From Lactococcus garvieae (GTDB taxonomy: Bacteria > Bacillota > Bacilli > Lactobacillales > Streptococcaceae), in NCBI RefSeq assembly GCF_016027715.1, contig NZ_CP065691.1, positions 1,025,954 to 1,089,953 on the forward strand: 64,000 nt of DNA. The letters are read 5' to 3'. Below, piece by piece: positions 43,763 through 52,563 of the stretch; the stretch's first letter is position 1, and each line of letters starts with the position of its first letter. The notes beneath the pieces were generated by a model, which saw nothing but the letters and a program-made list of their open reading frames with translations, was not told the origin of the DNA and did no database searches. Made by a program: the position numbers and the translations under genes.

Positions 43763-44405
43763 AGACAACGTAATATTTACAGAATTGGTGGATATAAATG
43801 AAAAAGAACTTGCGCATATCAACCAATTGATTATTGACACATGGGCTTATCAAGATTGGAATAAACAAGAAAATGTCTTGCCTATGGCTGACTTTTTTCT
43901 TGAAACAGTTCTATTGAATTCCTCTAAAATTTTCGTGGCTAAAGATGGAGAAACAATTATTGGTGTAGCAACTGCAGCTCTTACGCCTGACTTACTCCCT
44001 AAAAGTCGGATACGATATCGGCAACTTGAAGCACTGAGCTTAATTATCAACCAAGGAAAACCAGAAACCGTTTTTGACTTTTACTTGGAAACCCTGAAGT
44101 TAAATGAACGGCTGATACAGCAAAACGATGAAAAGTTTGATGCTACCTTAAACCTCTTAATCTTGAACGAAAACTATAAAGGTTTGGGCATTGGAAGCAA
44201 ACTCTATCAGCTTTTCCTTGATTACCTAAAGAAAAATAAGGCAAAAACCTTCTTCCTACTAACTGACAGCTACTCCAACTATCCGTTTTATGAGAAAAAA
44301 GGCTTAAAAAGAATCGCAGCAGAGCGCTTCACTTGGAATAATAATGCGGAAGTTTTGGAGGATGATGTTGAGGAGTATTATGTTTATTCGGGGCGAGTGG
44401 ACTGA
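43755..44405 (+). CDS. GNAT-family acetyltransferase
   Basis: 216 residues. The acetyl-CoA fold is visible in 'LLILNENYKGLGIGSKLYQLFLDYLKKN' and 'FFLLTDSYSNYPFYEKKGLKRIAAER'. The N-terminal part is less typical. Overlaps the thioesterase gene by 8 nt and ends the men transcript apart from the very small gene below. Substrate unknown. A small stem (CGAGT/ACTCG, 44394-44409) covers its stop. Confidence 0.8.
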   Translation: MNKDNVIFTELVDINEKELAHINQLIIDTWAYQDWNKQENVLPMADFFLETVLLNSSKIFVAKDGETIIGVATAALTPDLLPKSRIRYRQLEALSLIINQGKPETVFDFYLETLKLNERLIQQNDEKFDATLNLLILNENYKGLGIGSKLYQLFLDYLKKNKAKTFFLLTDSYSNYPFYEKKGLKRIAAERFTWNNNAEVLEDDVEEYYVYSGRVD

Positions 44406-44420
44406 CTCGGGCGTTAATCA

Positions 44421-44558
44421 ATGACTGAATTATTTACAATCCTATCCGAAATCGCAAATTTTTTCTTAGCTCTTGGTGTCATATCATTAGCACTTGATCA
44501 AAGCCGTACTAAAAGAGAACTTCGGGAAATTAAACAAATTCTTTTAAAAAAGGAATGA
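44421..44558 (+). CDS. Very small single-helix membrane protein
   Basis: 45 residues starting at an ATG 15 nt after the acetyltransferase stop. A hydrophobic N-terminal helix (about 4-26, 'IANFFLALGVISLAL') is followed by a charged amphipathic end 'DQSRTKRELREIKQIL'. The end is nearly identical to the C-terminus of the small protein at 62594-62770 (ALDxSRxKRELREIKQILL), 18 kb away, which supports both as real genes. No clear ribosome site, so it may be translated by coupling. Followed by a strong terminator. Function unknown. Confidence 0.55.
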   Translation: MTELFTILSEIANFFLALGVISLALDQSRTKRELREIKQILLKKE

Positions 44559-44565
44559 AAGTAAA

Positions 44566-44596
44566 AAAAGCTTATATCAATACGATATAAGCTTTT
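44566..44596. terminator. Strong bidirectional terminator
   Basis: Perfect inverted repeat AAAAGCTTATATC / GATATAAGCTTTT, loop AATAC. It separates the men operon (plus) from the uronate operon (minus). Confidence 0.9.
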
Positions 44597-44599
44597 CTT

Positions 44600-45241
44600 T
44601 TATTTTCCTACTGCTTCATACGCACGCATAAACTTCTCAGCATTCACTTTAACGCCTGCAAAATCACCCGTTAAGGCAGGAGCTGTCACACCACCTCCTG
44701 CACTTACAGCACTCGCTCCGACTTTAAACCATTCTGCTACGTTTGTTTCATTGACACCACCAGAGGGCATCACATTGATATAAGGAAATGGCCCTTTAAG
44801 GTCTTTGATCATAGCTGGGCCAGCGATATCACCAGGGAAGAGTTTGATGAGTTCAGAGCCATATTCCATCGCCGTCTGTGCTTCTAGCGGTGTCATAACT
44901 CCTGGAATATAAGGAATTTGATACAGGTTACAGATTTTGGCAACTTCTTTGTTAAAAGTTGGGCTCACAATAAATTGCGCACCTGCAATAATAGCCAATC
45001 GTGCTGAGGTCGCTTCTAAAACAGTCCCTGCACCAATCATTACATCAGTTCCTGCATATGTAGCTACAAGGTCTGCAATCACGTCATTTGCGCGAGGCAC
45101 TGAATAAGTCAGCTCAATGCTTTTAATCCCGCCGTCTACAACTGCTTCTACTATTTTGATGGCATCTTCGACACTGTTAGCACGTACCACTGAAACAACG
45201 CCCGACTTAATTACCTTTTCTAACAAGTCTGCTCTCTGCAT
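44600..45241 (-). CDS. kdgA: 2-Keto-3-deoxy-6-phosphogluconate aldolase
   Basis: 213 residues. 'VVSVVRANSVEDAIKIVEAVVDGGIKSIELTYSVPRA' with the catalytic Glu, 'VMIGAGTVLEA', 'FIVSPTFNKEVAKIC' and the Schiff-base Lys in 'ELIKLFPGDIAGP'. Splits KDPG to pyruvate and glyceraldehyde-3-phosphate. Its ATG shares one base with the kdgK stop (TAATG), so the two are coupled. Last step of the uronate route in this operon. Confidence 0.92.
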   Translation of the reverse strand: MQRADLLEKVIKSGVVSVVRANSVEDAIKIVEAVVDGGIKSIELTYSVPRANDVIADLVATYAGTDVMIGAGTVLEATSARLAIIAGAQFIVSPTFNKEVAKICNLYQIPYIPGVMTPLEAQTAMEYGSELIKLFPGDIAGPAMIKDLKGPFPYINVMPSGGVNETNVAEWFKVGASAVSAGGGVTAPALTGDFAGVKVNAEKFMRAYEAVGK

Positions 45242-46209
45242 TATAAATCTCCTTGATAATTATATGTCTTATAAAACTCAATTAACTGCTCACGATCGGG
45301 ATAGCCTTCACTGTCTCCTGCACTTTGGACCGCCAAAGCCCCAATAGCACAAGCGCGATGCACAGCAACTTCCAGTGTTTTTCCTTCAAGCAAAGCAGAT
45401 TCTAAGCCGACAGCAAAGCCATCACCTGCACCTACTGTATCAACGACTTTATCTACTTTAAAGCCAGAAACCGTATAAGTATCACTTGCTTTCGTTTTAA
45501 CAAATGCACCTGCTGATCCAAGTTTCACCACGACACTTTCGGTAAAATTGCTTTGACTCAAATAAAAATCAGCAATTTTTTCTGGATCACTTGAACCCAT
45601 GAGTATCTGACCTTCATTGATACCTGGTAAAACTATCTGGCTGTTCTTCGCTAAGTTATTGAGAGTATCTACCATTTCTTTTTGACTTTTCCAAAGCGCT
45701 GGTCGCAGATTCGGGTCAAAGACTGTGAAGACCTTGTTTTCCTGAAGCTTCTCATTAAATTCTCTAAAAGTTTGAAGTGTTGTTGGCGATAATGCTGGAA
45801 AGATACCTGAAAGATGTGCAAGCTGAACATCCGCTACAGCAGACAAATCAATTTCGTCCATCTTTAAGTTTGAAGCTGCTGAATTTTTCCGAAAATAGGA
45901 AGTAACCGGATCCCCCGTACTGACGTATTGTTTCAAATAAACACCCGTCAAAAAGTTTTCATCGCAAATCAAGTTTTGCGTATCCAATCCCGCTTCTTGT
46001 GCAGCCTCAGTGATAAACCGTCCAAAAGTATCTGCGCCAACTTTGGATACGTATCCTGCACTGTGACCTAAACGCTTGATACCAAGTGCAACATTAAATT
46101 CTGCTCCCGCGAGGTATTTCTTGAAATGCACCGCCTCATCTAAGCTGACATCCATGTCTTGCGAGGCCATCACAACCAGAGGTTCACCTATTGTTATAAA
46201 TTTTGGCAT
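45241..46209 (-). CDS. kdgK: 2-Keto-3-deoxygluconate kinase
   Basis: 322 residues of the PfkB/ribokinase family. N-terminal 'FITIGEPLVVMAS', 'KKYLAGAEFNVALGIKRLGHSAGYVSKVGADTFG', and the second signature 'VDTVGAGDGFAVGLESALLEG' with the catalytic Asp. Phosphorylates KDG made by KduD. Ribosome site GGAGAAAG. It follows kduD by 30 nt. Confidence 0.92.
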   Translation of the reverse strand: MPKFITIGEPLVVMASQDMDVSLDEAVHFKKYLAGAEFNVALGIKRLGHSAGYVSKVGADTFGRFITEAAQEAGLDTQNLICDENFLTGVYLKQYVSTGDPVTSYFRKNSAASNLKMDEIDLSAVADVQLAHLSGIFPALSPTTLQTFREFNEKLQENKVFTVFDPNLRPALWKSQKEMVDTLNNLAKNSQIVLPGINEGQILMGSSDPEKIADFYLSQSNFTESVVVKLGSAGAFVKTKASDTYTVSGFKVDKVVDTVGAGDGFAVGLESALLEGKTLEVAVHRACAIGALAVQSAGDSEGYPDREQLIEFYKTYNYQGDL

Positions 46210-46239
46210 AATTCTTTCTCCAAAGTTCAGCTCTTTATT

Positions 46240-47046
46240 TTATGGCTGCTTGCCAATATAGGCCAAGATTCCACCATCGACGTAGAGGATATGTCCGTTG
46301 ACAAAGTCAGAAGCCTTAGAAGCTAAAAAGACTGCTGGACCTTCAAGATCTTCTGCTTCGCCCCAACGCTCTGCTGGCGTTTTGGCAATAATAAATGAAT
46401 CAAAAGGATGACGTGAACCATCTTCTTGTAACTCACGTAATGGGGCTGTTTGAGGTGTTGCAATGTAGCCAGGGCCGATACCATTACATTGGATATTATA
46501 TTTACCGTATTCCGAAGCAATATTCTTCGTCAGCATTTTCAAGCCACCTTTAGCAGCGGCATAAGCAGAAACAGTTTCACGTCCTAGCTCTGACATCATT
46601 GAGCAGATATTGATAATTTTTCCGCCGCCTTTCTTTATCATGCCCGGAATAACAGCTTTAGAAACGATAAATGGACCATTCAAATCAATATCAATCACTT
46701 GACGGAAATCTTCAGCTGACATTTCAATCATCGGTGTACGTTTGATGATACCAGCATTGTTGACCAAGATATCAATGATACCGACTTCCCTTTCAATTTG
46801 CTCAACCATGGCATTAATTCCTGCTTCATCTGTCACATCACAAACATAACCGTACGCTGTAATACCTTCTTCTTTGTAGGCTGCCATACCACGATCAACT
46901 GCTTCTTGGTTGATGTCATTAAATACAATGGTTGCACCTGCTTTGGCGTAGCTTGATGCAAGGGCAAAGCCGATACCGTAAGTCGCTCCTGTTATGAGGG
47001 CGATTTTTCCTTTAAGTGAAAAGGCATTTAAAATATTCTCAGTCAT
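46240..47046 (-). CDS. kduD: 2-Deoxy-D-gluconate 3-dehydrogenase KduD, copy 1
   Basis: 268 residues, classical short-chain dehydrogenase: cofactor motif 'ITGATYGIGFALASSYAKAG', 'NNAGI', Ser in 'INICSMMSEL', catalytic 'YAAAKGG'. Reduces 5-keto-4-deoxyuronate-derived DKII to KDG with NADH. A second, clearly paralogous copy lies at 51754-52563; the blocks from 'GKIINICSMMSELGRETV' to 'PAERWGE' are nearly identical. This copy is coupled with kduI, kdgK and kdgA and thus probably serves the core pathway. Confidence 0.92.
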   Translation of the reverse strand: MTENILNAFSLKGKIALITGATYGIGFALASSYAKAGATIVFNDINQEAVDRGMAAYKEEGITAYGYVCDVTDEAGINAMVEQIEREVGIIDILVNNAGIIKRTPMIEMSAEDFRQVIDIDLNGPFIVSKAVIPGMIKKGGGKIINICSMMSELGRETVSAYAAAKGGLKMLTKNIASEYGKYNIQCNGIGPGYIATPQTAPLRELQEDGSRHPFDSFIIAKTPAERWGEAEDLEGPAVFLASKASDFVNGHILYVDGGILAYIGKQP

Positions 47047-47078
47047 AATTTTCTCTTTCTTTTTTTGCTTATTTTTTA

Positions 47079-47924
47079 TTATTTAAGTTCGTTCATTGGG
47101 ACTATATCCATATCATCATAAGTGATATTTTCGCCACACATTGCCCAGATAAAGGAGTAATTACTTGTGGCGACTCCTGTGTGGATAGACCAACTTGGGC
47201 TGATTGCTGCTTGCTCGTTTTGAAGCACTAAATGTTTTGTTTCCTCAGGTTTACCCATAAAGTGGAAAATGGCATTGTCTTCTGGCAACTCAAAGTACAG
47301 ATAAGCTTCCATACGACGCTCATGCGTATGACACGGCATTGTGTTCCATGCAGAGCCAGGAGCAAGTGATGTTAAACCCATTTGGAGTTGGCAAGATTCA
47401 ACTTGGTTTGGATGAACATATTGATTGATTTTACGTTTATTCATATGTTCGTCATCTCCTGGGGTTAAAGGATTGATATTGGCCAAAGCGATTTTCTTAT
47501 TCGGATATTTTTGATGTGCTGGCGCTGAGGCTACGTAGAATTTTGCTGGGTTTTGCGGATCTTTGGATTTAAAGATAACTTCTTTCGTCCCTTTTCCGAT
47601 ATAGTAGCCATCACGATGCAAAACTTCATCTTCTTGTCCGTCGATAATAATGCTACCGTCACCACCAATGTTAATAACACCAAGTTCTCGGCGTTCTAAG
47701 AAATACTCAACACCCAATACCTTGTCTAAGACGATTTCCAAAGGTTCTTCTGTAGGCTCAACTCCGCCAAAAATCAAGCGGTCATTGTGCGAATAAACCA
47801 AATGAATAAAGTTAGGTTCAAAGATTGTCTCTACTGCAAATTCTTCGCGTAGCTCTTGTGTTGTAAACTGCGCAATATCCTTTGGGGAGTGTGTATAACG
47901 GGTGTCCATTGTTTGATTGTTCAT
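47079..47924 (-). CDS. kduI: 4-Deoxy-L-threo-5-hexosulose-uronate ketol-isomerase
   Basis: 281 residues. Cupin fold with zinc ligands in 'MPCHTHERRMEAYLYFEL' and the later 'SIHTGVATSNYSFIWAM'. Converts the unsaturated-uronate product DKI to DKII. First gene of kduI-kduD-kdgK-kdgA; ribosome site GGAGCAGCAG. Many streptococcal glycosaminoglycan loci use DhuI (an RpiB-like enzyme) for this step; here the KduI type is present. Confidence 0.93.
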   Translation of the reverse strand: MNNQTMDTRYTHSPKDIAQFTTQELREEFAVETIFEPNFIHLVYSHNDRLIFGGVEPTEEPLEIVLDKVLGVEYFLERRELGVINIGGDGSIIIDGQEDEVLHRDGYYIGKGTKEVIFKSKDPQNPAKFYVASAPAHQKYPNKKIALANINPLTPGDDEHMNKRKINQYVHPNQVESCQLQMGLTSLAPGSAWNTMPCHTHERRMEAYLYFELPEDNAIFHFMGKPEETKHLVLQNEQAAISPSWSIHTGVATSNYSFIWAMCGENITYDDMDIVPMNELK

Positions 47925-47962
47925 CTGCTGCTCCTTTTTATTCGTGATTTTTAAAATTAATG

Positions 47963-48023
47963 AACCGATTTACTAAACCGATTTACTAATACCTATTGTA
48001 TTCGCTTTCAGTTGTTTTGTCAA
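47963..48023 (-). promoter_or_regulatory. kduI: kduI promoter with tandem 13-bp operator
   Basis: Near-perfect promoter on the minus strand: -35 TTGACA (complement of 48018-48023), 17-nt spacer, -10 TACAAT (complement of 47995-48000). Directly after the -10 lie two adjacent exact copies of AACCGATTTACTA at 47963-47975 and 47976-47988. They cover the transcription start and contain the central CG and AAACCGATTT shape of LacI-family operators, so repression by the neighbouring LacI-type protein is likely. Confidence 0.8.
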
Positions 48024-48045
48024 GTTTAAAAAATAAAAAAAACAC

Positions 48046-48065
48046 CAAAGGATATTTTTCCTCTG
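48046..48065 (-). terminator. Terminator of the LacI-type gene
   Basis: CAGAGGA / TCCTTTG on the minus strand (one G-U pair), 6-nt loop, followed by GTGTTTTTTTT. It overlaps the last codons' downstream side by a few nt and sits just upstream of the kduI -35. Confidence 0.65.
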
Positions 48066-48070
48066 ATATT

Positions 48071-49078
48071 TTAAAGTGAATGTCTGATTTTTAGATCGGA
48101 GTTAACAACTGTAAGTTCTGCTTTTTGCGCTTTGGCTTCAATATTTTTCACTAAAAGATCCGCAGCTGTATAGCCTATCTTTACGGGATCTTGAACAATA
48201 GCAGTCAGCCCTGGACTAATAAGCTCTCCCAGAGCACCGTCATCATAACCTACCACTCCTACTTGTTCTGGCACCGCAATTTGCTTATCTTTTAGGATTT
48301 TAATAGCTCCATAAAGCAGACCACCATTAAAGGCATAGATGACTGTCTTTTTATCATCTTTACAGAAAAGCTCAATCTTTTCCCAAATCGCTGGATCACT
48401 GGTAAAGAGATCTTTAACTTCCTCAGTAAATACTTCTTCCAGCTCAATGTCTGTATCTTTTATTGCCTCGTTGATTCCTTCGTAGCGTTTTAGGCGGGTT
48501 GAAGAATTCTTCATTGGCGGAGTTAAAATGATAATTCTTTGATATCCTTCTTTGACAATCTTCTCAGCCAGAATTTTGGATTGCTCACGATTATCAGAGA
48601 CAACAGCTGGCCAAGTAAGGGGTTGAAGGTAGCGGTCGACTTGGACTAGAGGCAAGTCTGTATCAATCGTCTTGTAATCGTCCGCGCTAGCTTTAAGAGG
48701 CTGAAGGATGATACCGTCAACTTTCTCGTCTAATAATTTTTCGATATTATATTGTTCATACACCTCATCGAGGTCCGAGTTCATGATAAGCGTATAGTAC
48801 TTGGTATTTTGCAATCTTTCCATCATCCCTTTTAATAAACGTGACGTATAAAGATTGGAAATGTCAGTCACTGAGATTCCGATGAGTGAAGAATAACTGG
48901 ACTTTAAAGCACGCGCTTGACGATTCGGACGATAGTCGAGTTCTTCAATTTTATCTTGAATCCGTTGCCGTGTCTCCTCTGACATCCCTGCAAATTTACC
49001 ATTTAAAAAATTGGATATCGTTGATTTTGATACCCCAGTTAACTTTGCGATATCGTTGATCGTTACTTTTTTAGTCAT
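48071..49078 (-). CDS. LacI-family transcriptional repressor, probable KdgR
   Basis: 335 residues. N-terminal helix-turn-helix 'VTINDIAKLTGVSKSTISNFLNGKFAGMSEETRQRI', hinge helix 'NRQARALKSS' and a periplasmic-binding-protein-like sensor domain ('GISVTDISNLYTSRLLKGM', 'GVVGYDDGALGELISPGLTAIVQDPVKIGYTAADLL'). Lies directly upstream of the kduI promoter, whose start region has tandem LacI-like sites. The effector is likely KDG or a related keto-acid, by analogy with KdgR; this is inference. Confidence 0.85.
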   Translation of the reverse strand: MTKKVTINDIAKLTGVSKSTISNFLNGKFAGMSEETRQRIQDKIEELDYRPNRQARALKSSYSSLIGISVTDISNLYTSRLLKGMMERLQNTKYYTLIMNSDLDEVYEQYNIEKLLDEKVDGIILQPLKASADDYKTIDTDLPLVQVDRYLQPLTWPAVVSDNREQSKILAEKIVKEGYQRIIILTPPMKNSSTRLKRYEGINEAIKDTDIELEEVFTEEVKDLFTSDPAIWEKIELFCKDDKKTVIYAFNGGLLYGAIKILKDKQIAVPEQVGVVGYDDGALGELISPGLTAIVQDPVKIGYTAADLLVKNIEAKAQKAELTVVNSDLKIRHSL

Positions 49079-49151
49079 ATGCCCTTATTATACGATACTT
49101 TGAAAAAAAATAATAAGAAAAAAGATATTTTTCACTTTCTATGCTCCTTTT

Positions 49152-50885
49152 TTAACCTTGCTTTAGTGCTGTTGTTCCAGTAACCAAACATATCAAGCGA
49201 TGTTGACCGGGCTGAATCTTTCCCTGAAGACTAGGGAAAAGACTGCGTGGATACAGCACATTTGTATTCACTTCTGGGCGAACAATTTGTGCCTCATCAT
49301 ACCCTTTGATGGCTCTAATACTACTTATTCCTAATGGCGAGTCTATCTGAGCAAATTTATCATCAGAAAAAGTTGAGCTGCCTTCAATCTTTGTGGAAAA
49401 ACCGCCTTCTGCTACAAACAATGCTTTGTCCGTTTGTATATCGTGGATACGCAGGTGAGCTTGACCTAAAGGAATAATCGTACTTTTGATGTGAACGGCT
49501 GGCATGGGCGACCAGTAATGCACCACACGATCTTCGAAGATTTCAAAGGTATCGTCTTGCGCATGAGCCCGAAAATAAAAACCATCTTCGCTCAAAGCTA
49601 GCGTGTTATCAAAGGCACCTTCAGCGTAAAAATAAGCGCCTTTGGGTACACTAAAGCCAAACTGTGACGAGTAAACAAACTTGCCATATTTGGCTGGTGC
49701 ATGACTCTGATTTTCGATAAACTGTCCCGCTGGATAAAACAGGACTTGTTCAGAATGGGCGCTGTGTTCAACGAAAGCCCGCATTTCTTTAGAAGCTGTT
49801 CGCTTTCGTGATAAGTGTAGTGACTGCTTTTCGGCTTGCCAAAAGGGGTGATTCTGATCCACTGCTAAAAGTAAGAAAGCCTTAAAAGCCCAATAAGAGG
49901 ATCCTGCTGCGTTATAACTTTCTGCCATATTGAGATTAGGGTAAGCGTAGCCGACATTCAAGATACCATTTTCAGTAAAAATTGCCTCGCGCAACCAGGT
50001 TTGCATATGGTTTGAAAAGAGAGCTTTAACCTTGGGCCAAGGCAAAGCTTCCACATCTGCAAAAACTAAGGCAGACCAAAAAGCTCCTTGTGCAAAACGA
50101 TAAGTCAGACTTCGTCCAAAAGGTACCGCTCGTCCTTTACAGTCAAACCAATACTGATAATCCTGCGCGAATAAAGTCGCTCTTTTTCTAATCTCTCTTA
50201 TCCTTTCTGCATCCTCAAGAGGATGTAAAAATTTTGAGATGAGCAAGCTATAGTAATGAAAAGCCCAAGGAATATAATAATCCAGCTGACTTTCCTTACC
50301 GTCACAATACCAGCCCTTTCCTTGATAACAACTGTCTATGAAACTAAACTCTTGGTTGATTATCTCTTGTGAATAAGACATACCTAAGTTTTTCATAGTA
50401 ACATTAACCAAGATACGAAAAAAACGCCAGTTATTTTTAGGGATTTTGCTTTCATTGATTTGGAGCAGCCAACGGGCTATATTTTCTTTTTCTTGCGTGC
50501 TAAACTCTTGCCAGAGGGTGTCTTTATTGAGCAGCAAACAGGTCGCTAAAGCTGCCATTTCGACAAATTTTTGATCATAGTCCGCGAGTTTGCCAAAATA
50601 ATGCTTGCTTGTAGGATCTGCTCCAGCTACAAAGGAAGCATGAATTTCTTCTTTTAAAAATTTATCTTTATTTTGACTTAGATAAGGTCCAATCGCCCAG
50701 ACTAAACGACTAAATGTTTCCATCTGACTTGTCTCCTCATCATAAATAGCACCATGACTGTTCCCTAAGTCAATATGACCAGAACCGTTCATTTTTTCTT
50801 TGAGGGGTTCAAGCATTAATTTCAAACCAATCGATATATCTTCATAACTGTCCCAGTTTAAATTATTTAATTTCTTTTCTAGCAT
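49152..50885 (-). CDS. DUF2264 protein, probable uronide-active glycan enzyme
   Basis: 577 residues. N-terminal alpha/alpha-toroid region (about 1-370: 'FSRLVWAIGPYL', 'YDQKFVEMAALATCLLL', 'GWYCDGKESQLDYYIPWAFHYYSLL', 'NMAESYNAAGSSYWAFKAFL') and a C-terminal beta-sandwich (about 390-570). This is the DUF2264 layout, which resembles the fold of uronate-active lyases and hydrolases. No signal peptide, so it acts on imported oligosaccharides. It sits between the orphan F5/8-like gene and the regulator. The reaction is not known to me; some DUF2264 proteins are placed among glucuronide hydrolases, but I hold this loosely. Confidence 0.75.
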   Translation of the reverse strand: MLEKKLNNLNWDSYEDISIGLKLMLEPLKEKMNGSGHIDLGNSHGAIYDEETSQMETFSRLVWAIGPYLSQNKDKFLKEEIHASFVAGADPTSKHYFGKLADYDQKFVEMAALATCLLLNKDTLWQEFSTQEKENIARWLLQINESKIPKNNWRFFRILVNVTMKNLGMSYSQEIINQEFSFIDSCYQGKGWYCDGKESQLDYYIPWAFHYYSLLISKFLHPLEDAERIREIRKRATLFAQDYQYWFDCKGRAVPFGRSLTYRFAQGAFWSALVFADVEALPWPKVKALFSNHMQTWLREAIFTENGILNVGYAYPNLNMAESYNAAGSSYWAFKAFLLLAVDQNHPFWQAEKQSLHLSRKRTASKEMRAFVEHSAHSEQVLFYPAGQFIENQSHAPAKYGKFVYSSQFGFSVPKGAYFYAEGAFDNTLALSEDGFYFRAHAQDDTFEIFEDRVVHYWSPMPAVHIKSTIIPLGQAHLRIHDIQTDKALFVAEGGFSTKIEGSSTFSDDKFAQIDSPLGISSIRAIKGYDEAQIVRPEVNTNVLYPRSLFPSLQGKIQPGQHRLICLVTGTTALKQG

Positions 50886-50899
50886 TTTATCTCTTTTTA

Positions 50900-51733
50900 T
50901 TATATAAGGCTATTTTTACCAAAAACTTCTATTTGTGTCAGCGCAGGAAAAGGCGAATCATCCAGTGCTTTTTTTAAATGCCCCAATCTGAGGAAAGTGG
51001 TCTGCTGTGTGGAAAATTTAAAGTTTTGAAATTCTGCATACTTTTCTGTGTCAAAGGTCAAACAATTTCCATTAGAAAATGTAACTTGTACACTTTGCCA
51101 ATAACTGTCATGTGGGAAATCACAGCGGAAAAGTAAGTTCAGCTGATCTACTTCAACATTACGCCCAAAATCAATATTTAATTCTGCATCTGCCTGCTGA
51201 TTAATCCCCCATGAGGCAAAAGGATAAGAACCATGGGACAGGTTGGCCAGCTTGCCATCTATGGCATTTTTTGCGAAAAAGACCGACTCATCACGTGTCT
51301 CGACGTTGGCCGAAGCATGTGGATAGATTCCTGAAGACTCTTTTTGGTCATGCGGATTAAAAGAAAGATTTTGATAGTTTGCAATTTCAAAAGGCTGAGC
51401 TTTACGCACAGTCAAACTATGGCGCGCGGATTTGAATGCCGTATCAACAGAGGACTTACGCAAATTTTCTGCTAAAGGGATTTCATATAACCATTCTTCT
51501 TGAGTAAAATAAAGGAGTGATGGAGCAAGTGTTTCATCGAGCTGAACCATATAATAGCCTGGAGCTTCATCTACTGTAACACGAATCTTGTCTCCCGCTT
51601 GATACTCATATTCCTTGATTCCTAGGGCGCATAATTGGTCTCCTTGCGCCATCAATGGTGCATACTCTTTCTCGTGGTCGAATTTTCCAGAAATATTTTC
51701 TTTGTCCTTATTAAGCAATTCAATTTTTATCAT
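50900..51733 (-). CDS. Cytosolic protein with C-terminal F5/8-like carbohydrate-binding domain
   Basis: 277 residues, no signal peptide. The first about 120 residues are beta-rich and unknown to me ('YQAGDKIRVTVDEAPGYYMVQLDE'). The rest looks like a discoidin / F5-8C (CBM32-type) sandwich: 'ASANVETRDESVFFAKNAIDG', 'SYPFASWGINQQADAELNIDFG', 'VDQLNLLFRCDFPHDSYWQSVQVTFSNG', 'FLRLGHL'. A carbohydrate-binding domain in the cytosol, coupled 14 nt before a DUF2264 gene, suggests that the two form one enzyme unit. No catalytic motif is recognised. Confidence 0.6.
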   Translation of the reverse strand: MIKIELLNKDKENISGKFDHEKEYAPLMAQGDQLCALGIKEYEYQAGDKIRVTVDEAPGYYMVQLDETLAPSLLYFTQEEWLYEIPLAENLRKSSVDTAFKSARHSLTVRKAQPFEIANYQNLSFNPHDQKESSGIYPHASANVETRDESVFFAKNAIDGKLANLSHGSYPFASWGINQQADAELNIDFGRNVEVDQLNLLFRCDFPHDSYWQSVQVTFSNGNCLTFDTEKYAEFQNFKFSTQQTTFLRLGHLKKALDDSPFPALTQIEVFGKNSLI

Positions 51734-51753
51734 TCTTTGTTCCTCAGTTTTCT

Positions 51754-52563
51754 TTATTCAGGTTGTTTGCCAATATAGGCAAGAATTCCGCCATCAACAT
51801 ACAGGATATGTCCATTGACAAAGTTGGAAGCAGCTGAGGCAAGGAAGATAGCTGTACCTTGTAAATCCTCCGGTTCTCCCCAGCGCTCAGCCGGTGTTTT
51901 AGCCATAATAAAAGCATCAAAAGGGTGACGAGAACCATCAACTTGTCGTTCACGCAGAGGCTGCGTTTGTTCGGTAGCAATATATCCAGGGCCAATACCA
52001 TTACATTGGATATTGTACTTACCATACTCAGAGGCGATATTCTTCGTCAGCATTTTCAGGCCACCCTTAGCTGCTGCATAAGCCGAAACAGTTTCACGGC
52101 CAAGCTCCGACATCATAGAGCAGATATTGATAATCTTGCCGCCTCCTTTTTGAATCATCGCAGGAAGAACAGCTTTGGACATGATAAAAGGACCAGTGAG
52201 ATCAACATCCACAACCTGACGAAAGTCGCTTGCCGTCATGTCAAGCATGGGCTGCCGTGCGATGATGCCTGCATTATTCACCAAAACATCTACGCTTCCT
52301 ACTTCTTCTTCAATATGCTGTATCATAGTCGCCACTGCTGTTTCATCTGTGACATCACAGACATAGCCATAAACCTTAATTCCTTCTTTTTCGTAGGCTG
52401 CTAGTCCTGCTTCAACCCCCGCTTGATGTCTCGCATTAAAAACAATCCTTGCGCCTGCTTGGGCGTAAGCAATACCAAGAGAGTACCCAATCCCATGTGC
52501 GCCTCCTGTGATGAGGACAATTTTTTCCTTCATGCTGAATAATTTTAAAATATTATCTGTCAT
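51754..52563 (-). CDS. KduD-like dehydrogenase, copy 2
   Basis: 269 residues, short-chain dehydrogenase: 'ITGGAHGIGYSLGIAYAQAG', 'NNAGI', 'INICSMMSEL', 'YAAAKGG'. Paralogue of the kduD at 46240-47046. Differences cluster in the N-terminal half. It is encoded in the DUF2264 unit and not with kduI, so it may act on a different uronate or keto-sugar. It follows a terminator-like hairpin at 52591-52613. Confidence 0.88.
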   Translation of the reverse strand: MTDNILKLFSMKEKIVLITGGAHGIGYSLGIAYAQAGARIVFNARHQAGVEAGLAAYEKEGIKVYGYVCDVTDETAVATMIQHIEEEVGSVDVLVNNAGIIARQPMLDMTASDFRQVVDVDLTGPFIMSKAVLPAMIQKGGGKIINICSMMSELGRETVSAYAAAKGGLKMLTKNIASEYGKYNIQCNGIGPGYIATEQTQPLRERQVDGSRHPFDAFIMAKTPAERWGEPEDLQGTAIFLASAASNFVNGHILYVDGGILAYIGKQPE

